DNA of 64,000 nucleotides from Aureispira sp963837355. Its GTDB lineage: Bacteria > Bacteroidota > Bacteroidia > Chitinophagales > Saprospiraceae. Both the position numbers and the translations under genes were made by a program. The stretch spans positions 620,001-684,000 of the forward strand of contig CAWIMY010000007.1 in assembly GCA_963837355.1 (NCBI GenBank). Reading direction: 5' to 3'. The notes below the pieces were generated by a model, which did no database searches, was not told where the DNA came from, and saw only the letters and a list, made by a program, of their open reading frames with translations. Shown here piece by piece: positions 28,669 to 37,322 of the stretch (positions are counted from its first letter, which is position 1; every line of letters begins with the position of its first letter).

Positions 28669-29811
28669 ATGCACTTACTGCTGCCTATCTTCCTGCTCTT
28701 TCTCGCTTCTATGACAACTGCTTGTGGTCAAAATCTGCGTTTAATAACGCCTATGCCCAGCAATCTAGCCGAAAATTCGGGTTTGCTGGTTAGTCCGCAA
28801 GGGCGCTTGTGGTGGCACAACGATAGCGGAGACTCGGCCAAACTCTATGAAATAGATACCTTTGGTGTGGTGCAGCGCACGGTGTTGGTCAATGGCGTAC
28901 AGGCCGTCGATTGGGAAGACATTACCCAAGATCCCCAAGGCCGTGTATATGTGGGAGATTTTGGTAACAACAACAACAGCCGTCAGAATTTAGCGATTTA
29001 TCGCCTCCCATCTCTGGACAGCTTGGCAGGCAATAGCACAACGGCCGAAACCATTCGCTTTTATTACCCCGAACAAACGGCGTATCCACCAGCCAATGCC
29101 GAATTAAAGTACGACGCGGAAGCCTTGATCTATTACCAAGATTCGCTCTATATTTTTACAAAAGACCGTACCAATCCTTATTTAGGATACACTTGGCTCT
29201 ACCGCGTGCCCGCTGACACGGGCTACCACGCGGCGGAATTGATCGACAGCTTTAATACCCAACAGACCAATTTTGTGTTTTCGGTGACGGGCGCAGCCAT
29301 TTCGCCCAATGGGCAGCAAATAGCGCTCTTGGGCGCGACGCGAGTGTGGCTCTTGACCAATTTTACAGGCGCTCGCTTCTTTGATGGCACCGTGCAGGTG
29401 CTCCCGCTTAGTGGAATCAGTCAACGCGAAGCGATTGATTTTGTAGGCAACAACCAACTCTACATCGGGAACGAGAGTAGTCCTTTTGGAGCAGCGGAGT
29501 TGCGCATGCTGGATCTGTCTATTTACTTGAGCGAACCAATTTTACCCTCAACACTGTCTGCTTTGCAATTGTCTCCCAATCCTGCCCACGAGCAGGTACA
29601 CCTACAACTTGATTTAGTAACGCCTCAGAACGTACGCATACAATTGTACAATCAAGAAGGCCGTTTGGTGAAGAACTGGTTGCATCAAGCGTTGCCCGTA
29701 GGGCAACAACGCTGGCAATTTTCGGTACAGGAGTTGCCGACGGGGGTGTATTATATAAAGGTTTGGATAGGAAAGGAGCGATATTTGAAGCGTTTAGTAG
29801 TGCAGCGGTAA
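28669..29811 (+). CDS. Secreted protein with type IX secretion sorting domain
   Basis: 380 aa from ATG at 28669, chosen because it gives the signal peptide MHLLLPIFLLFLASMTTACG. The body is a beta-propeller-like series (WWHNDSGDSAKLYEIDTFG, VGDFGNNNNSRQNLAIYRLP, FVGNNQLYIGNESS). The last 75 residues are a T9SS type A C-terminal domain (LQLSPNPAHEQVHLQL, VRIQLYNQEGRLV, LPTGVYYIKVWIG, LKRLVVQR). It is exported through Sec and then across the outer membrane. Function of the propeller is unknown. Confidence 0.85.
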   Translation: MHLLLPIFLLFLASMTTACGQNLRLITPMPSNLAENSGLLVSPQGRLWWHNDSGDSAKLYEIDTFGVVQRTVLVNGVQAVDWEDITQDPQGRVYVGDFGNNNNSRQNLAIYRLPSLDSLAGNSTTAETIRFYYPEQTAYPPANAELKYDAEALIYYQDSLYIFTKDRTNPYLGYTWLYRVPADTGYHAAELIDSFNTQQTNFVFSVTGAAISPNGQQIALLGATRVWLLTNFTGARFFDGTVQVLPLSGISQREAIDFVGNNQLYIGNESSPFGAAELRMLDLSIYLSEPILPSTLSALQLSPNPAHEQVHLQLDLVTPQNVRIQLYNQEGRLVKNWLHQALPVGQQRWQFSVQELPTGVYYIKVWIGKERYLKRLVVQR

Positions 29812-29847
29812 TTTTTGATAGGGTGCTCACAGCGGCCTATCAAAAAT
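29811..29847. terminator. 12-bp hairpin after the T9SS cargo gene
   Basis: ATTTTTGATAGG (29811-29822) pairs with CCTATCAAAAAT (29836-29847). The A/T-rich base gives weak T-tracts in both directions, so it may serve both flanking units. Confidence 0.6.
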
Positions 29848-29899
29848 GTCGATAGTATTTACTCGTTGCGACTAGCAATTTTGCACCAATCGGGAACCG

Positions 29900-30330
29900 C
29901 TATAACATCAGTGCAATTCTATGGTGGTCTTGAAAAATAGTAGGGTACGTTCTTTTTTGAAAATACCAACGGCCTTCGATTTTGACTAGTTCATCTTCAT
30001 ACATGCTCAGGTTATTGTTGCTCGAACCGTCCTTGCTGTTGGCCATTTCTTGAATGTAGCGCCCGCGCATAAGCCCGATCGTCATTCAATACCACAAGGC
30101 TGCCGTTGAGTATTTGGACAAAAAAGTCCCAAAGCTATAGCGTCTGGTTCAAGGTCTCGCCCATGTTCTCAGGCGGCTCAATAATCCATTCCGCGTTCTC
30201 TGTTGCCCAAAGGGTTTGAAACAGCTCCGCGTCTTTATGGTTGGCGGCCGCAAATTTATTAGCCAACTCTCTAAGGATTGATTTATCAAGCCATTCTTGT
30301 AACTGCTTATTTTGTTGGTTAGAAATAAGT
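29900..30330 (-). pseudogene. Decayed SnoaL/NTF2-like gene
   Basis: Joining three pieces on the minus strand gives a coherent NTF2-like fold protein: ELANKFAAANHKDAELFQTL and EWIIEPPENMGETLNQ, then LWDFFVQILNGSLVVLNDDR, then YIQEMANSKDGSSNNNLSMY and VKIEGRWYFQKRTY. A TAG (30135-30137) interrupts the first two and a frameshift near 30056-30070 the last two. No in-frame start codon exists for the first piece. With three lesions it is a genuine relic. Family members are small isomerase- or ligand-binding domains. Confidence 0.7.
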
Positions 30331-30407
30331 TAGATATTTGGAAGTAATTAGTCTTTTGCCTATAAGTTACTTTGAATGAATGGTCTGATCGCAAGCTATA
30401 CTTACGC

Positions 30408-31508
30408 CTACGCTTTTTTAGGGCTAGGCCACAAATTATCCTTTACGCGCATTTGTAAATCCAAGCGTGCAATAACGGCTCCCCAGTTCCAATAGTCGGC
30501 AGGGGGCTTGTATTCGCTTGTTACTTTGTCGTAGGTTCCTTCCACGGTCGTCATACAAAACATAGAATCGGTCGCGGCAGCTTTGACCCCGTCATCGGTC
30601 GCGCGGCTACCTGCATAAAAGTCGTTGCCTGGCCAAGACACCTGGTCCCATGCCACCAAACTAAACAGAAAGCAATCGGAAAAATCCAAGTCGGCTTCGT
30701 TGAACATTTCAGGGCGCGATAACTGCGATTTTTCTTTGTTATCCTGTAGCAAAGGACGGGTCAAGAGAGTGAGGTGGTGAATAGTTCGGCGCGTGTTTTT
30801 GCATTCGCTATAGGGATCATAATAGACGGCTTGTAAAGACTCAAACGTTTGTCCATATTCCTCTAAAAAACGCACCAAAACGCCTTCTAATGCCCTGCCC
30901 AATTGTCCTTGAAATGGGCCTGCAAATTGGCCGCAGCCCAAGCCCGGCACCGTGACTAAGCCTTTTTTCTGTAGGTTTTTCGCCACGGCATTGGCATACG
31001 CAAAAACAGGCCACAAACGTTGTACATACAACTGGTAATACCCTTCTACGTCCAGTTGGTTATTGGTCACACAGGCGGCCCAGTCGGCGGGTTCCCAACG
31101 CAAATTACCACTGCGCAATAGCGCGCCTGCCGTGTAGAGCAACATCCCCTCAAAAGGAGGCTGATGAACCAGCGGGGATTGATGGCGGGCATTGTCATAA
31201 ATAACAACGGGTACTGCTACACCAATATCTCCCAACAACTGCAACTCGGGCATGGTCCAATCAGACCCGTCGCCAAGGACTTCGCTTTCGGCAAATATTC
31301 GGGGGCGTTTGGTCGCACAAAGCGCCTGCAAAAAATCTTGCGTCGTCCAGTGTTGTCGGTCTTGGTGTTTGAAAACTTGCTGTAGGAATTTTCCTGCAAT
31401 AGCTTGACCATTTTGAAGCGCTTGCCAGTACCGTTCCGCTCGTTGAAAGCTGTCGGGGTGAAGTAGGATCTTATAGTCTTCCAAAGGGTCGGTGATGGGT
31501 GGTAACAT
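30408..31508 (-). CDS. Possible macro-domain-like protein, unknown
   Basis: 366 aa, cytoplasmic. The segment KKGLVTVPGLGCGQFAG followed by an amphipathic helix (ALEGVLVRFLEEY) and a strand (SLQAVYYDPY) resembles the phosphate-binding loop 2, helix and strand of macro domains, which bind or hydrolyse ADP-ribose. The N-terminal 130 residues and the C-terminal 100 (SWPGNDFYAGSRATDDGVKA) are not familiar. The start codon ATG at 31506-31508 is the natural one. Single-gene unit. Confidence 0.4.
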   Translation of the reverse strand: MLPPITDPLEDYKILLHPDSFQRAERYWQALQNGQAIAGKFLQQVFKHQDRQHWTTQDFLQALCATKRPRIFAESEVLGDGSDWTMPELQLLGDIGVAVPVVIYDNARHQSPLVHQPPFEGMLLYTAGALLRSGNLRWEPADWAACVTNNQLDVEGYYQLYVQRLWPVFAYANAVAKNLQKKGLVTVPGLGCGQFAGPFQGQLGRALEGVLVRFLEEYGQTFESLQAVYYDPYSECKNTRRTIHHLTLLTRPLLQDNKEKSQLSRPEMFNEADLDFSDCFLFSLVAWDQVSWPGNDFYAGSRATDDGVKAAATDSMFCMTTVEGTYDKVTSEYKPPADYWNWGAVIARLDLQMRVKDNLWPSPKKA

Positions 31509-31848
31509 GGCGTGGTTGTATTAAAATAAATTGTGTCTGTAAACACTTTTTATTGGTTAGTGTTTGAAGGTTCTAACAAAGAAACGGTTAAAATCATCCC
31601 TTTGTGATCCACTTATTTTGACAAGAAGGTACTATCAGATTTTTTGTTGCTATTAACCTACCCTCTAGCGAATTAATCCGTTAGTAATAAGTAGGAGAAG
31701 CAGCTTTTGACTATAGAACGCAGTCTACTGCTCGTCTATGCAACCGTTTATTTTTTTTGAAAATAGTTTTTGGTACAGTGTTCGCAGCCTCAACTCCGCT
31801 GTATTTTCTAAATGTAGTATAAAAAATATCAGGGGTTGCCCCCAATCA
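31509..31848. other. Divergent intergenic region
   Basis: 340 bp upstream of both the possible macro-domain gene and the DUF2490 gene. The frame of the latter is open to 31738, but the added residues are not signal-like. A GGGG-TTG-CCCC mini-hairpin lies at 31833-31843, immediately before the chosen ATG. No other structure seen. Confidence 0.4.
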
Positions 31849-32538
31849 ATGGAGTTACAAGGAGACATAGGAAAAGGATTGCTGTTAGTGTTGTTATTGC
31901 TTGGATATGGTATGCAAGCACAGGACTTACGTCCTCGACAGGATTTTGGTGGCTGGCTCGGTTTTCGGTTGGAAAAAGAATTGCCTAAGGATTTTGAAGT
32001 TTCCTTAGAACAACAACTGCGCACTTGGAGAAATAGCACTAGAATAGAAGCTTATTGGGCAGAATTGGGCTTGAAGTATGAAATCAACAAGAATTTTAGC
32101 CTAGCAGGCAATGCGCGCTACGTGCACGATGCGAACCGTTGGAAGCGCCCCGAAAATGCACTTCGGTATAACCTAGACTTACAATTCAAAACGAAGATTC
32201 AAAAGAGCTGGCATTTCTATTACCGTGCCCGCTACCAACAAAAGTTTGCTTATCCCTTTGGGGCGATCAATTTCAAACTGATCTCTAAGACGCGGCACAA
32301 AATCAAATTACAACACAAATACAAGAAACACCATAAATTTTATGTAGCGACAGAGCTTTTTGTGCGTGCTCAACCATTGCGCCAAACTTACTTTGATCAA
32401 CTGCGGTTTAGTGTAGGGGATAAGATCAAAACCAAGGTAGGGCAGTTTGATGTGGGTTTGGGCTATGAAATGAACTTACAACCCCAAGAAGCTTTTTCTT
32501 TTTATTACTTTAAAATCGTTCATACGCTAAGTCTATGA
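31849..32538 (+). CDS. DUF2490-family outer membrane protein (copy 1)
   Basis: About 229 aa from ATG at 31849, which gives a signal peptide (GKGLLLVLLLLGYGMQAQ). The mature chain (RQDFGGWLGFRLEKELPKDF, LEQQLRTWRNST) and repeated amphipathic strands with RYQQKF are typical of DUF2490, a predicted outer-membrane barrel. The stop overlaps the CotH-like ATG (ATGA), so the two are translationally coupled. A close paralogue with the same arrangement lies at 63126. Confidence 0.82.
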   Translation: MELQGDIGKGLLLVLLLLGYGMQAQDLRPRQDFGGWLGFRLEKELPKDFEVSLEQQLRTWRNSTRIEAYWAELGLKYEINKNFSLAGNARYVHDANRWKRPENALRYNLDLQFKTKIQKSWHFYYRARYQQKFAYPFGAINFKLISKTRHKIKLQHKYKKHHKFYVATELFVRAQPLRQTYFDQLRFSVGDKIKTKVGQFDVGLGYEMNLQPQEAFSFYYFKIVHTLSL

Positions 32539-34031
32539 TTACTGGCCGACTGCTTGCTCTTTGTCTATTCCTTACTGTGATCGCTACTTCTTGTTACAAA
32601 GAAGAAATGGTGTTTACTTCCCGCCCTAATGCGCAATTGGAGTTGGCTTTGTTGTTATCGTTTGATGATAAAGACTGTTTTTATGATGAGGAAACAAAAC
32701 GGCTACGGTATTCTATTACAGGCGACTCTGTGCCTAACTTTTCTCCGCTCATTCGGTTTCAAGAACACGCTGCGATTCAAATCAATGGTGTCCCCTTAGT
32801 AAACAATGCGGTCAATAATCTAGGAATGGTGCAGGTGAAAAAGTCCTATCCAGTACGGATTACTAGCCATGGAGAGACCGAAACCTTAGAATTGAGCTTT
32901 ACTACGTTGCCGATGGCTCGTATTGTAACGACCAATAAAATTGTGGATGAACCTAAATTATTGGCGCGGTTGACCGTCAACTATGCTTCTCCTGATAGCG
33001 CTGCGGTCAGCTCTTATGTGGGCATCGAATACCGAGGAGCCTCTTCTCAAAAAAATCCTAAAAAATCTTATGGCTTTACTTTTTTAAAGAGTCTTGCTGG
33101 AAATACCCCTGCTTCCAAGGCACTGTTTGGCTGCGCGCCTAACGAAGACTGGATTTTAGATGCGCTATATTTCGATCAAGCCAAATTTAGAAACAAACTC
33201 TCTTTTGAAGTCTGGAAAGCGATGAATCCCACGGAGCATGCAGCCATTCAATCGAACTTTGTAGAGTTGTACCTCAACCACGAATTTCAGGGCTTGTATT
33301 GTTTGAATGAGAAAATTGACGCGCAGCAGTTGGGTTTGCTTGACACGGATGCTGTCTTGTACAAGGCTGTTGCTTGGGGGGACGGCACGTCCTTTATTGC
33401 TATGCGCGAGAGCAGCCCGCCTTTGTACACCGACTTGTGGGATGGCTGGGAGCAAAAATATCCTGATGCAGAAGTGCAGTTGGTTTGGCAACCGTTGTTT
33501 GAGTTGCGGAATTGGGTGATTAATACCTCTGATAGGGAGTTTTTAGCAGAGGTGACCAATCGAATCAATTTAGACAATGTGGCAGATTATTACCTGTTTT
33601 TACACCTCATTGGCGCTCGCGATAACCACGGCAAAAATATGTTTCTGCTCTCTTCAGGAGCTAATGCCCCTTTTGAAATTATTCCTTGGGATTTGGATGC
33701 TACTTGGGGGCGGAATTGGGACTCGGAGCCAACAAGGTCTAGAACCATCCGCAGCAATGAATTGTACAACCGCTTATTAACACTCAATCCTGACGGGTTC
33801 AAGGCTGGCATGCAACAAAAATGGCTAACCTTGCGGGCAAATCCTTGGTCGAGCAGCAGCATCGAAGCCCTATTGCTCCATTATCTGGACGAATTGGAGA
33901 GAACCGATGTTATCGCTTTAGACAACGCCCGTTGGGGACAACAGACCAATTTAGAGCAAGAACGGGCGTACTTGCGCGGCTGGTTGATGCAGCATCTTGA
34001 ATTTATGGATGCGCATTTTAGAGCGCTCTAA
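32535..34031 (+). CDS. CotH-kinase-family lipoprotein (copy 1)
   Basis: 498 aa. Lipoprotein signal ending in TSC|Y near residue 20. After a small beta domain, the CotH core is present: GIEYRGASSQKNPKKSYGF, DWILDALYFDQAKFRNKL, FVELYLNHEFQGLYCLNEKI, and the metal-binding DARDNHG-like segment (HLIGARDNHGKNMF) followed by IIPWDLDATWGRNWD. CotH proteins are atypical protein kinases; bacterial surface versions may phosphorylate secreted proteins. Coupled by ATGA to the DUF2490 gene, implying joint function at the outer membrane. Confidence 0.85.
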   Translation: MITGRLLALCLFLTVIATSCYKEEMVFTSRPNAQLELALLLSFDDKDCFYDEETKRLRYSITGDSVPNFSPLIRFQEHAAIQINGVPLVNNAVNNLGMVQVKKSYPVRITSHGETETLELSFTTLPMARIVTTNKIVDEPKLLARLTVNYASPDSAAVSSYVGIEYRGASSQKNPKKSYGFTFLKSLAGNTPASKALFGCAPNEDWILDALYFDQAKFRNKLSFEVWKAMNPTEHAAIQSNFVELYLNHEFQGLYCLNEKIDAQQLGLLDTDAVLYKAVAWGDGTSFIAMRESSPPLYTDLWDGWEQKYPDAEVQLVWQPLFELRNWVINTSDREFLAEVTNRINLDNVADYYLFLHLIGARDNHGKNMFLLSSGANAPFEIIPWDLDATWGRNWDSEPTRSRTIRSNELYNRLLTLNPDGFKAGMQQKWLTLRANPWSSSSIEALLLHYLDELERTDVIALDNARWGQQTNLEQERAYLRGWLMQHLEFMDAHFRAL

Positions 34032-34040
34032 GGACTGGTA

Positions 34041-34094
34041 GTACTGTTCTTTGGTAAGGCACAAGCATGAGTATACCTCACCAAAGAACAGTAC
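34041..34094. terminator. Convergent hairpin between CotH and cupin genes
   Basis: A 15-bp perfect stem, GTACTGTTCTTTGGT (34041-34055) and ACCAAAGAACAGTAC (34080-34094), with further inner pairing. It has no T-run and may work as a shared bidirectional terminator or RNA stabiliser. Confidence 0.6.
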
Positions 34095-34103
34095 GATGGA
34101 CGT

Positions 34104-34619
34104 TTAGTCATATTCTCCCTCAAACTCTGGGATGTCGTTGACCTTTTTCTTCTTTTTCGGCTTCTTCTTTTTTCTCTCTTTCTCCTTTTTGGCGGCTGCG
34201 GCGGTTTCTTCGGGTGTTTCTTCGGATAAAACCATGCGGTCTTGTCCCAAAAATTGTGGGGTTTGTACAGACAAGACTTGCAAGGGGCGTGTACTGGTGG
34301 TAATAACGGCATGAGCCGTATTGGGCGGCACAATAATGTGGTCGCCTTTTTTGATGTTAAAATACTCTCCCCCAAGCATCATACGACCACGGCCAGCAAT
34401 GACCGTAATCACTTCTGTATGGTATTGGTGCAAATGCTTAGGGACAGCTTGCTTGATAAAAATCATGTAGACCGTGGTGTTTTCATCGTCGTGCAAGGTG
34501 ACAGCTTTGACATTGGTATAGGCTTCGGTGGGGGCAAGTTCGGCCGCTGTTTGGGTAAGAATTTGAGCCGATAGGCTATGGCAAAAGAAGCCACATAAGA
34601 AGAGTGTAAATAGGCGCAT
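34104..34619 (-). CDS. Secreted cupin-domain protein with basic tail
   Basis: 171 aa. Signal peptide MRLFTLFLCGFFCHSLSAQ. A cupin domain spans about 40-120: PKHLHQYHTEVITVIAGRG holds the metal-binding His residues and Glu, and GDHIIVPPNTAHAVI is the second cupin motif. The tail is Lys-rich (KKEKERKKKKPKKKKK) and ends EFEGEYD. The metal-binding residues suggest a dioxygenase- or sensor-type fold; substrate unknown. Probably periplasmic. Confidence 0.82.
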   Translation of the reverse strand: MRLFTLFLCGFFCHSLSAQILTQTAAELAPTEAYTNVKAVTLHDDENTTVYMIFIKQAVPKHLHQYHTEVITVIAGRGRMMLGGEYFNIKKGDHIIVPPNTAHAVITTSTRPLQVLSVQTPQFLGQDRMVLSEETPEETAAAAKKEKERKKKKPKKKKKVNDIPEFEGEYD

Positions 34620-34779
34620 AGTTGCTGTATAGTTTTAAAGGGTTTAGGTAGAATGGTTGTGGTTGATCGTGTTGGTTATAAATTAGGCCTTGTCCAGATT
34701 TCAAGTGAATACTCTACAAAAAACTGTACCTTGGCTATCAAGGGAGTAAATTTAGTAAATTTAACTTGATTTCTAGCTT

Positions 34780-36579
34780 ATGCAGCTAACAACACTTGAT
34801 TGGGGGATTATCATTGGCTTTTTGAGCCTAATTTTATTGATTGGAAGCGCGTATACCCGCCAAGCTTCCAAGAACTTAGAAAGCTTTTTTCTAGGAGGCC
34901 GCAACTTGCCTTGGCTTTTGGCAGGGGTGTCAATGGTCGCCACGACTTTTGCCGCTGACACGCCTTTGGCCGTCACAGAAATTGTCTTAAAAGACGGCAT
35001 TGCAGGCAACTGGTTGTGGTGGAATTTTCTGGCGGGTGGTATGCTGACCACGTTCTTTTTTGCACGGCTCTGGCAGCGCTCGGGCGTTTTGACGGAAGTC
35101 GAACTCATCGAATTGCGCTATGCGGGGCGGCCTGCCCAATGGTTGCGCGGCTTCAAAGCTATTTATTTAGGGGTCTTTATGAATGTGCTGATTTTGGCGT
35201 GGGTTAATGTGGCGCTACAATCCCTTTTGGTGGTTTTCTTTGATTTATCGGATCAACAGGCTTTGTTGTACACAGGCGGCGCGATGCTGTTGGCGGCAGT
35301 GTATGCTTCTTTGGCGGGCTTGATGGGGGTGGCGGTGACCGATGCGCTGCAATTTGTTGTGGCAATGGTGGGCTGTGTGGCCTTGGGCTATTTTGTCATT
35401 AGTTCGCCCGACATTGGCGGGATGGCAGGTCTCAAAGCCCAATTGCTGGATCAAAATCCCACCATGCTCCATTTCTTACCTTCCTTTGAATCGGCGGAAA
35501 GCACAGGTACCACCCTCGGTTTAACGGTTGTTGGTTTCTTGGCTTATGCAGGCTTTCAGTGGTGGGCGTGTTGGTACCCTGGCGCGGAACCTGGCGGCGG
35601 GGGCTATGTGGCGCAGCGGATGATGAGTACGCGCAGTGACAAAGACGCGATTTATGCGACCTTATTTTTTCAAATTGCGCACTATTGTATTCGCCCTTGG
35701 GCGTGGATTGTGGTGGCTTTGGCCGTGTTCGTTTTGTACCCCGATTTGGCGGCAGGCGATGAGCGCTTGGGCTACGTGTATGCGATGCGGGATTACTTGC
35801 CTTCGGGTTGGCGTGGGCTGTTGTTGGTCGCTTTTTTGGCGGCTTATATGAGTACCATTTCTACGCAGCTCAACTGGGGCGCAGGCTACTTGGTCAACGA
35901 TGTGTACCACCGTTTTATGAACCCCCAAGCGACCGATAAAAAATTGATTCTAGTTTCTCGTCTTAGTACGGTCTTGTTGATGGTGCTGGGCTTGGCGTTG
36001 AGCAGTTATATCACCTCGATTTCTGGTGCTTGGACGTTTATTTTGCAAGCGGGTGCAGGCTTGGGCTTGGTGCTTATTTTGCGCTGGTATTGGTGGCGCA
36101 TCAATGTCTGGAGCGAACTTTCGGCCACTATTGCGCCCTTCCTCGCTACGGCGGGCTTTTGGATCTATCAAAAACAAACGGGCACTGAATTGGAGTTGCC
36201 TATTGTGCTTATCCTCACCACTTTATTTACCACCGTTGTCTGGCTTATCGTTACCTTCGCCACCAAACCCGAACCCACGGCAACGCTCACGACGTTTTGG
36301 GAGCGGGTACACGGGCACGCCGATTACAAAAACCAAGGGAATACCTTTCGCTTACAAGGCCGTTACCTCTTGGGCTGCTGGCTCTCGGCGCTGCTAATGA
36401 CCTATAGTTTGCTCTTTTTGACGGGTAAGTTTCTGTTGCAAGAGTACGGGACGGCGTTCACTTTGACGTTGCTGGCGGTGGGGAGTTGGTGGGTATTGCG
36501 GTATTTTATGCGCTTGGCTGGGCTGCTGGGGGAGGATGCTGCTCGCCCTGTTTCGGGAGGGGAGTTGTTGGATGATTGA
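34780..36579 (+). CDS. Sodium:solute symporter family transporter
   Basis: 599 aa with about 14 transmembrane helices, the LeuT-type fold of the SSF family. The first helix (WGIIIGFLSLILLIGSAYTR), the SFFLGGRNLPWLLAGVSMVA motif and the sodium-site region (LLVAFLAAYMSTISTQLNWG) are clear. The substrate could be a sugar, amino acid or other organic solute and cannot be read from sequence. It is a single-gene unit. Confidence 0.93.
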   Translation: MQLTTLDWGIIIGFLSLILLIGSAYTRQASKNLESFFLGGRNLPWLLAGVSMVATTFAADTPLAVTEIVLKDGIAGNWLWWNFLAGGMLTTFFFARLWQRSGVLTEVELIELRYAGRPAQWLRGFKAIYLGVFMNVLILAWVNVALQSLLVVFFDLSDQQALLYTGGAMLLAAVYASLAGLMGVAVTDALQFVVAMVGCVALGYFVISSPDIGGMAGLKAQLLDQNPTMLHFLPSFESAESTGTTLGLTVVGFLAYAGFQWWACWYPGAEPGGGGYVAQRMMSTRSDKDAIYATLFFQIAHYCIRPWAWIVVALAVFVLYPDLAAGDERLGYVYAMRDYLPSGWRGLLLVAFLAAYMSTISTQLNWGAGYLVNDVYHRFMNPQATDKKLILVSRLSTVLLMVLGLALSSYITSISGAWTFILQAGAGLGLVLILRWYWWRINVWSELSATIAPFLATAGFWIYQKQTGTELELPIVLILTTLFTTVVWLIVTFATKPEPTATLTTFWERVHGHADYKNQGNTFRLQGRYLLGCWLSALLMTYSLLFLTGKFLLQEYGTAFTLTLLAVGSWWVLRYFMRLAGLLGEDAARPVSGGELLDD

Positions 36580-36581
36580 TA

Positions 36582-36733
36582 GGCGCTCGTTTCGCCTTCG
36601 CTCAACGAGCGGCTCATTGCTTTTGGGCATTATTTTATATTTATATCAGGGGCTTTCTTTTAAGTAAGTTTAGACCTACTACCTTATTCTAGACTGTTGA
36701 GTTCGCTCGTTGAGCGAATTCGAAACGAGCGCC
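36582..36733. repeat. MITE-like element with 30-bp terminal inverted repeats
   Basis: The arms at 36582-36611 and 36704-36733 are reverse complements with 2 mismatches in 30 bp (left arm begins GGCGCTCGTTTCG). They enclose 92 bp of AT-rich non-coding sequence. I see no target-site duplication. It lies between the symporter and the GIY-YIG gene. Confidence 0.6.
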
Positions 36734-36818
36734 ACACCAATCAGAAAAAGCCACGTCCTGTAACAAATTGCCCCTGATCGTCGTATACCCTGACTATTTC
36801 CAATAAAAATAGAACGCT

Positions 36819-37208
36819 ATGACGATACCTACCGCAGGGAAACCCACTTCTTCTTCCAATAGACCTGGCTGGACGTATATTCTACAATGCGCTAACAACA
36901 CATATTATACAGGAAGCACCAATAACCTAGAACGGCGATTACAAGAGCATCAAAGTGGAAGGGGGGCAAACCACACTAGAAAATATGGCCCTGTTTTTTT
37001 GGTCTATTGTGAATACCATGCACGGGTACAGCGGGCATTTTATCGAGAAAAACAGATTCAAGGATGGAGCCAGGCTAAGAAAGCGGCGTTGATTCGGGGG
37101 GATTACAAGGCATTAAAGAAATTGGCGGCTTGTCAGAATAGTAGTTGTTGGGAGTATCGGGAGGAAGAGGAAGGGGGAAGCGAATGGGAAAATCAAAAGG
37201 AAAGGTAA
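36819..37208 (+). CDS. GIY-YIG nuclease-family protein (UPF0213-like)
   Basis: 129 aa. Motifs of the minimal GIY-YIG domain: WTYILQCANNTYYTGST, LERRLQEHQSGRGANHT with the catalytic-type Arg, and FYREKQIQGWSQAKKAALI carrying the metal-ligand Glu. The 20-residue N-terminal extension and the Glu-rich tail are unusual. Members of this small group are thought to be DNA-acting nucleases of unknown role. ATG at 36819. Confidence 0.88.
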   Translation: MTIPTAGKPTSSSNRPGWTYILQCANNTYYTGSTNNLERRLQEHQSGRGANHTRKYGPVFLVYCEYHARVQRAFYREKQIQGWSQAKKAALIRGDYKALKKLAACQNSSCWEYREEEEGGSEWENQKER

Positions 37209-37322
37209 ACGTTCAGGCGTGGCTATCTGGTTAAACTTTTTATCCTATTTGCAGATTATATAGGAGATCATCCTTTTACTATCGCTCTAACTTACTAGTA
37301 TATTCGCACCAATTATCGAAAT

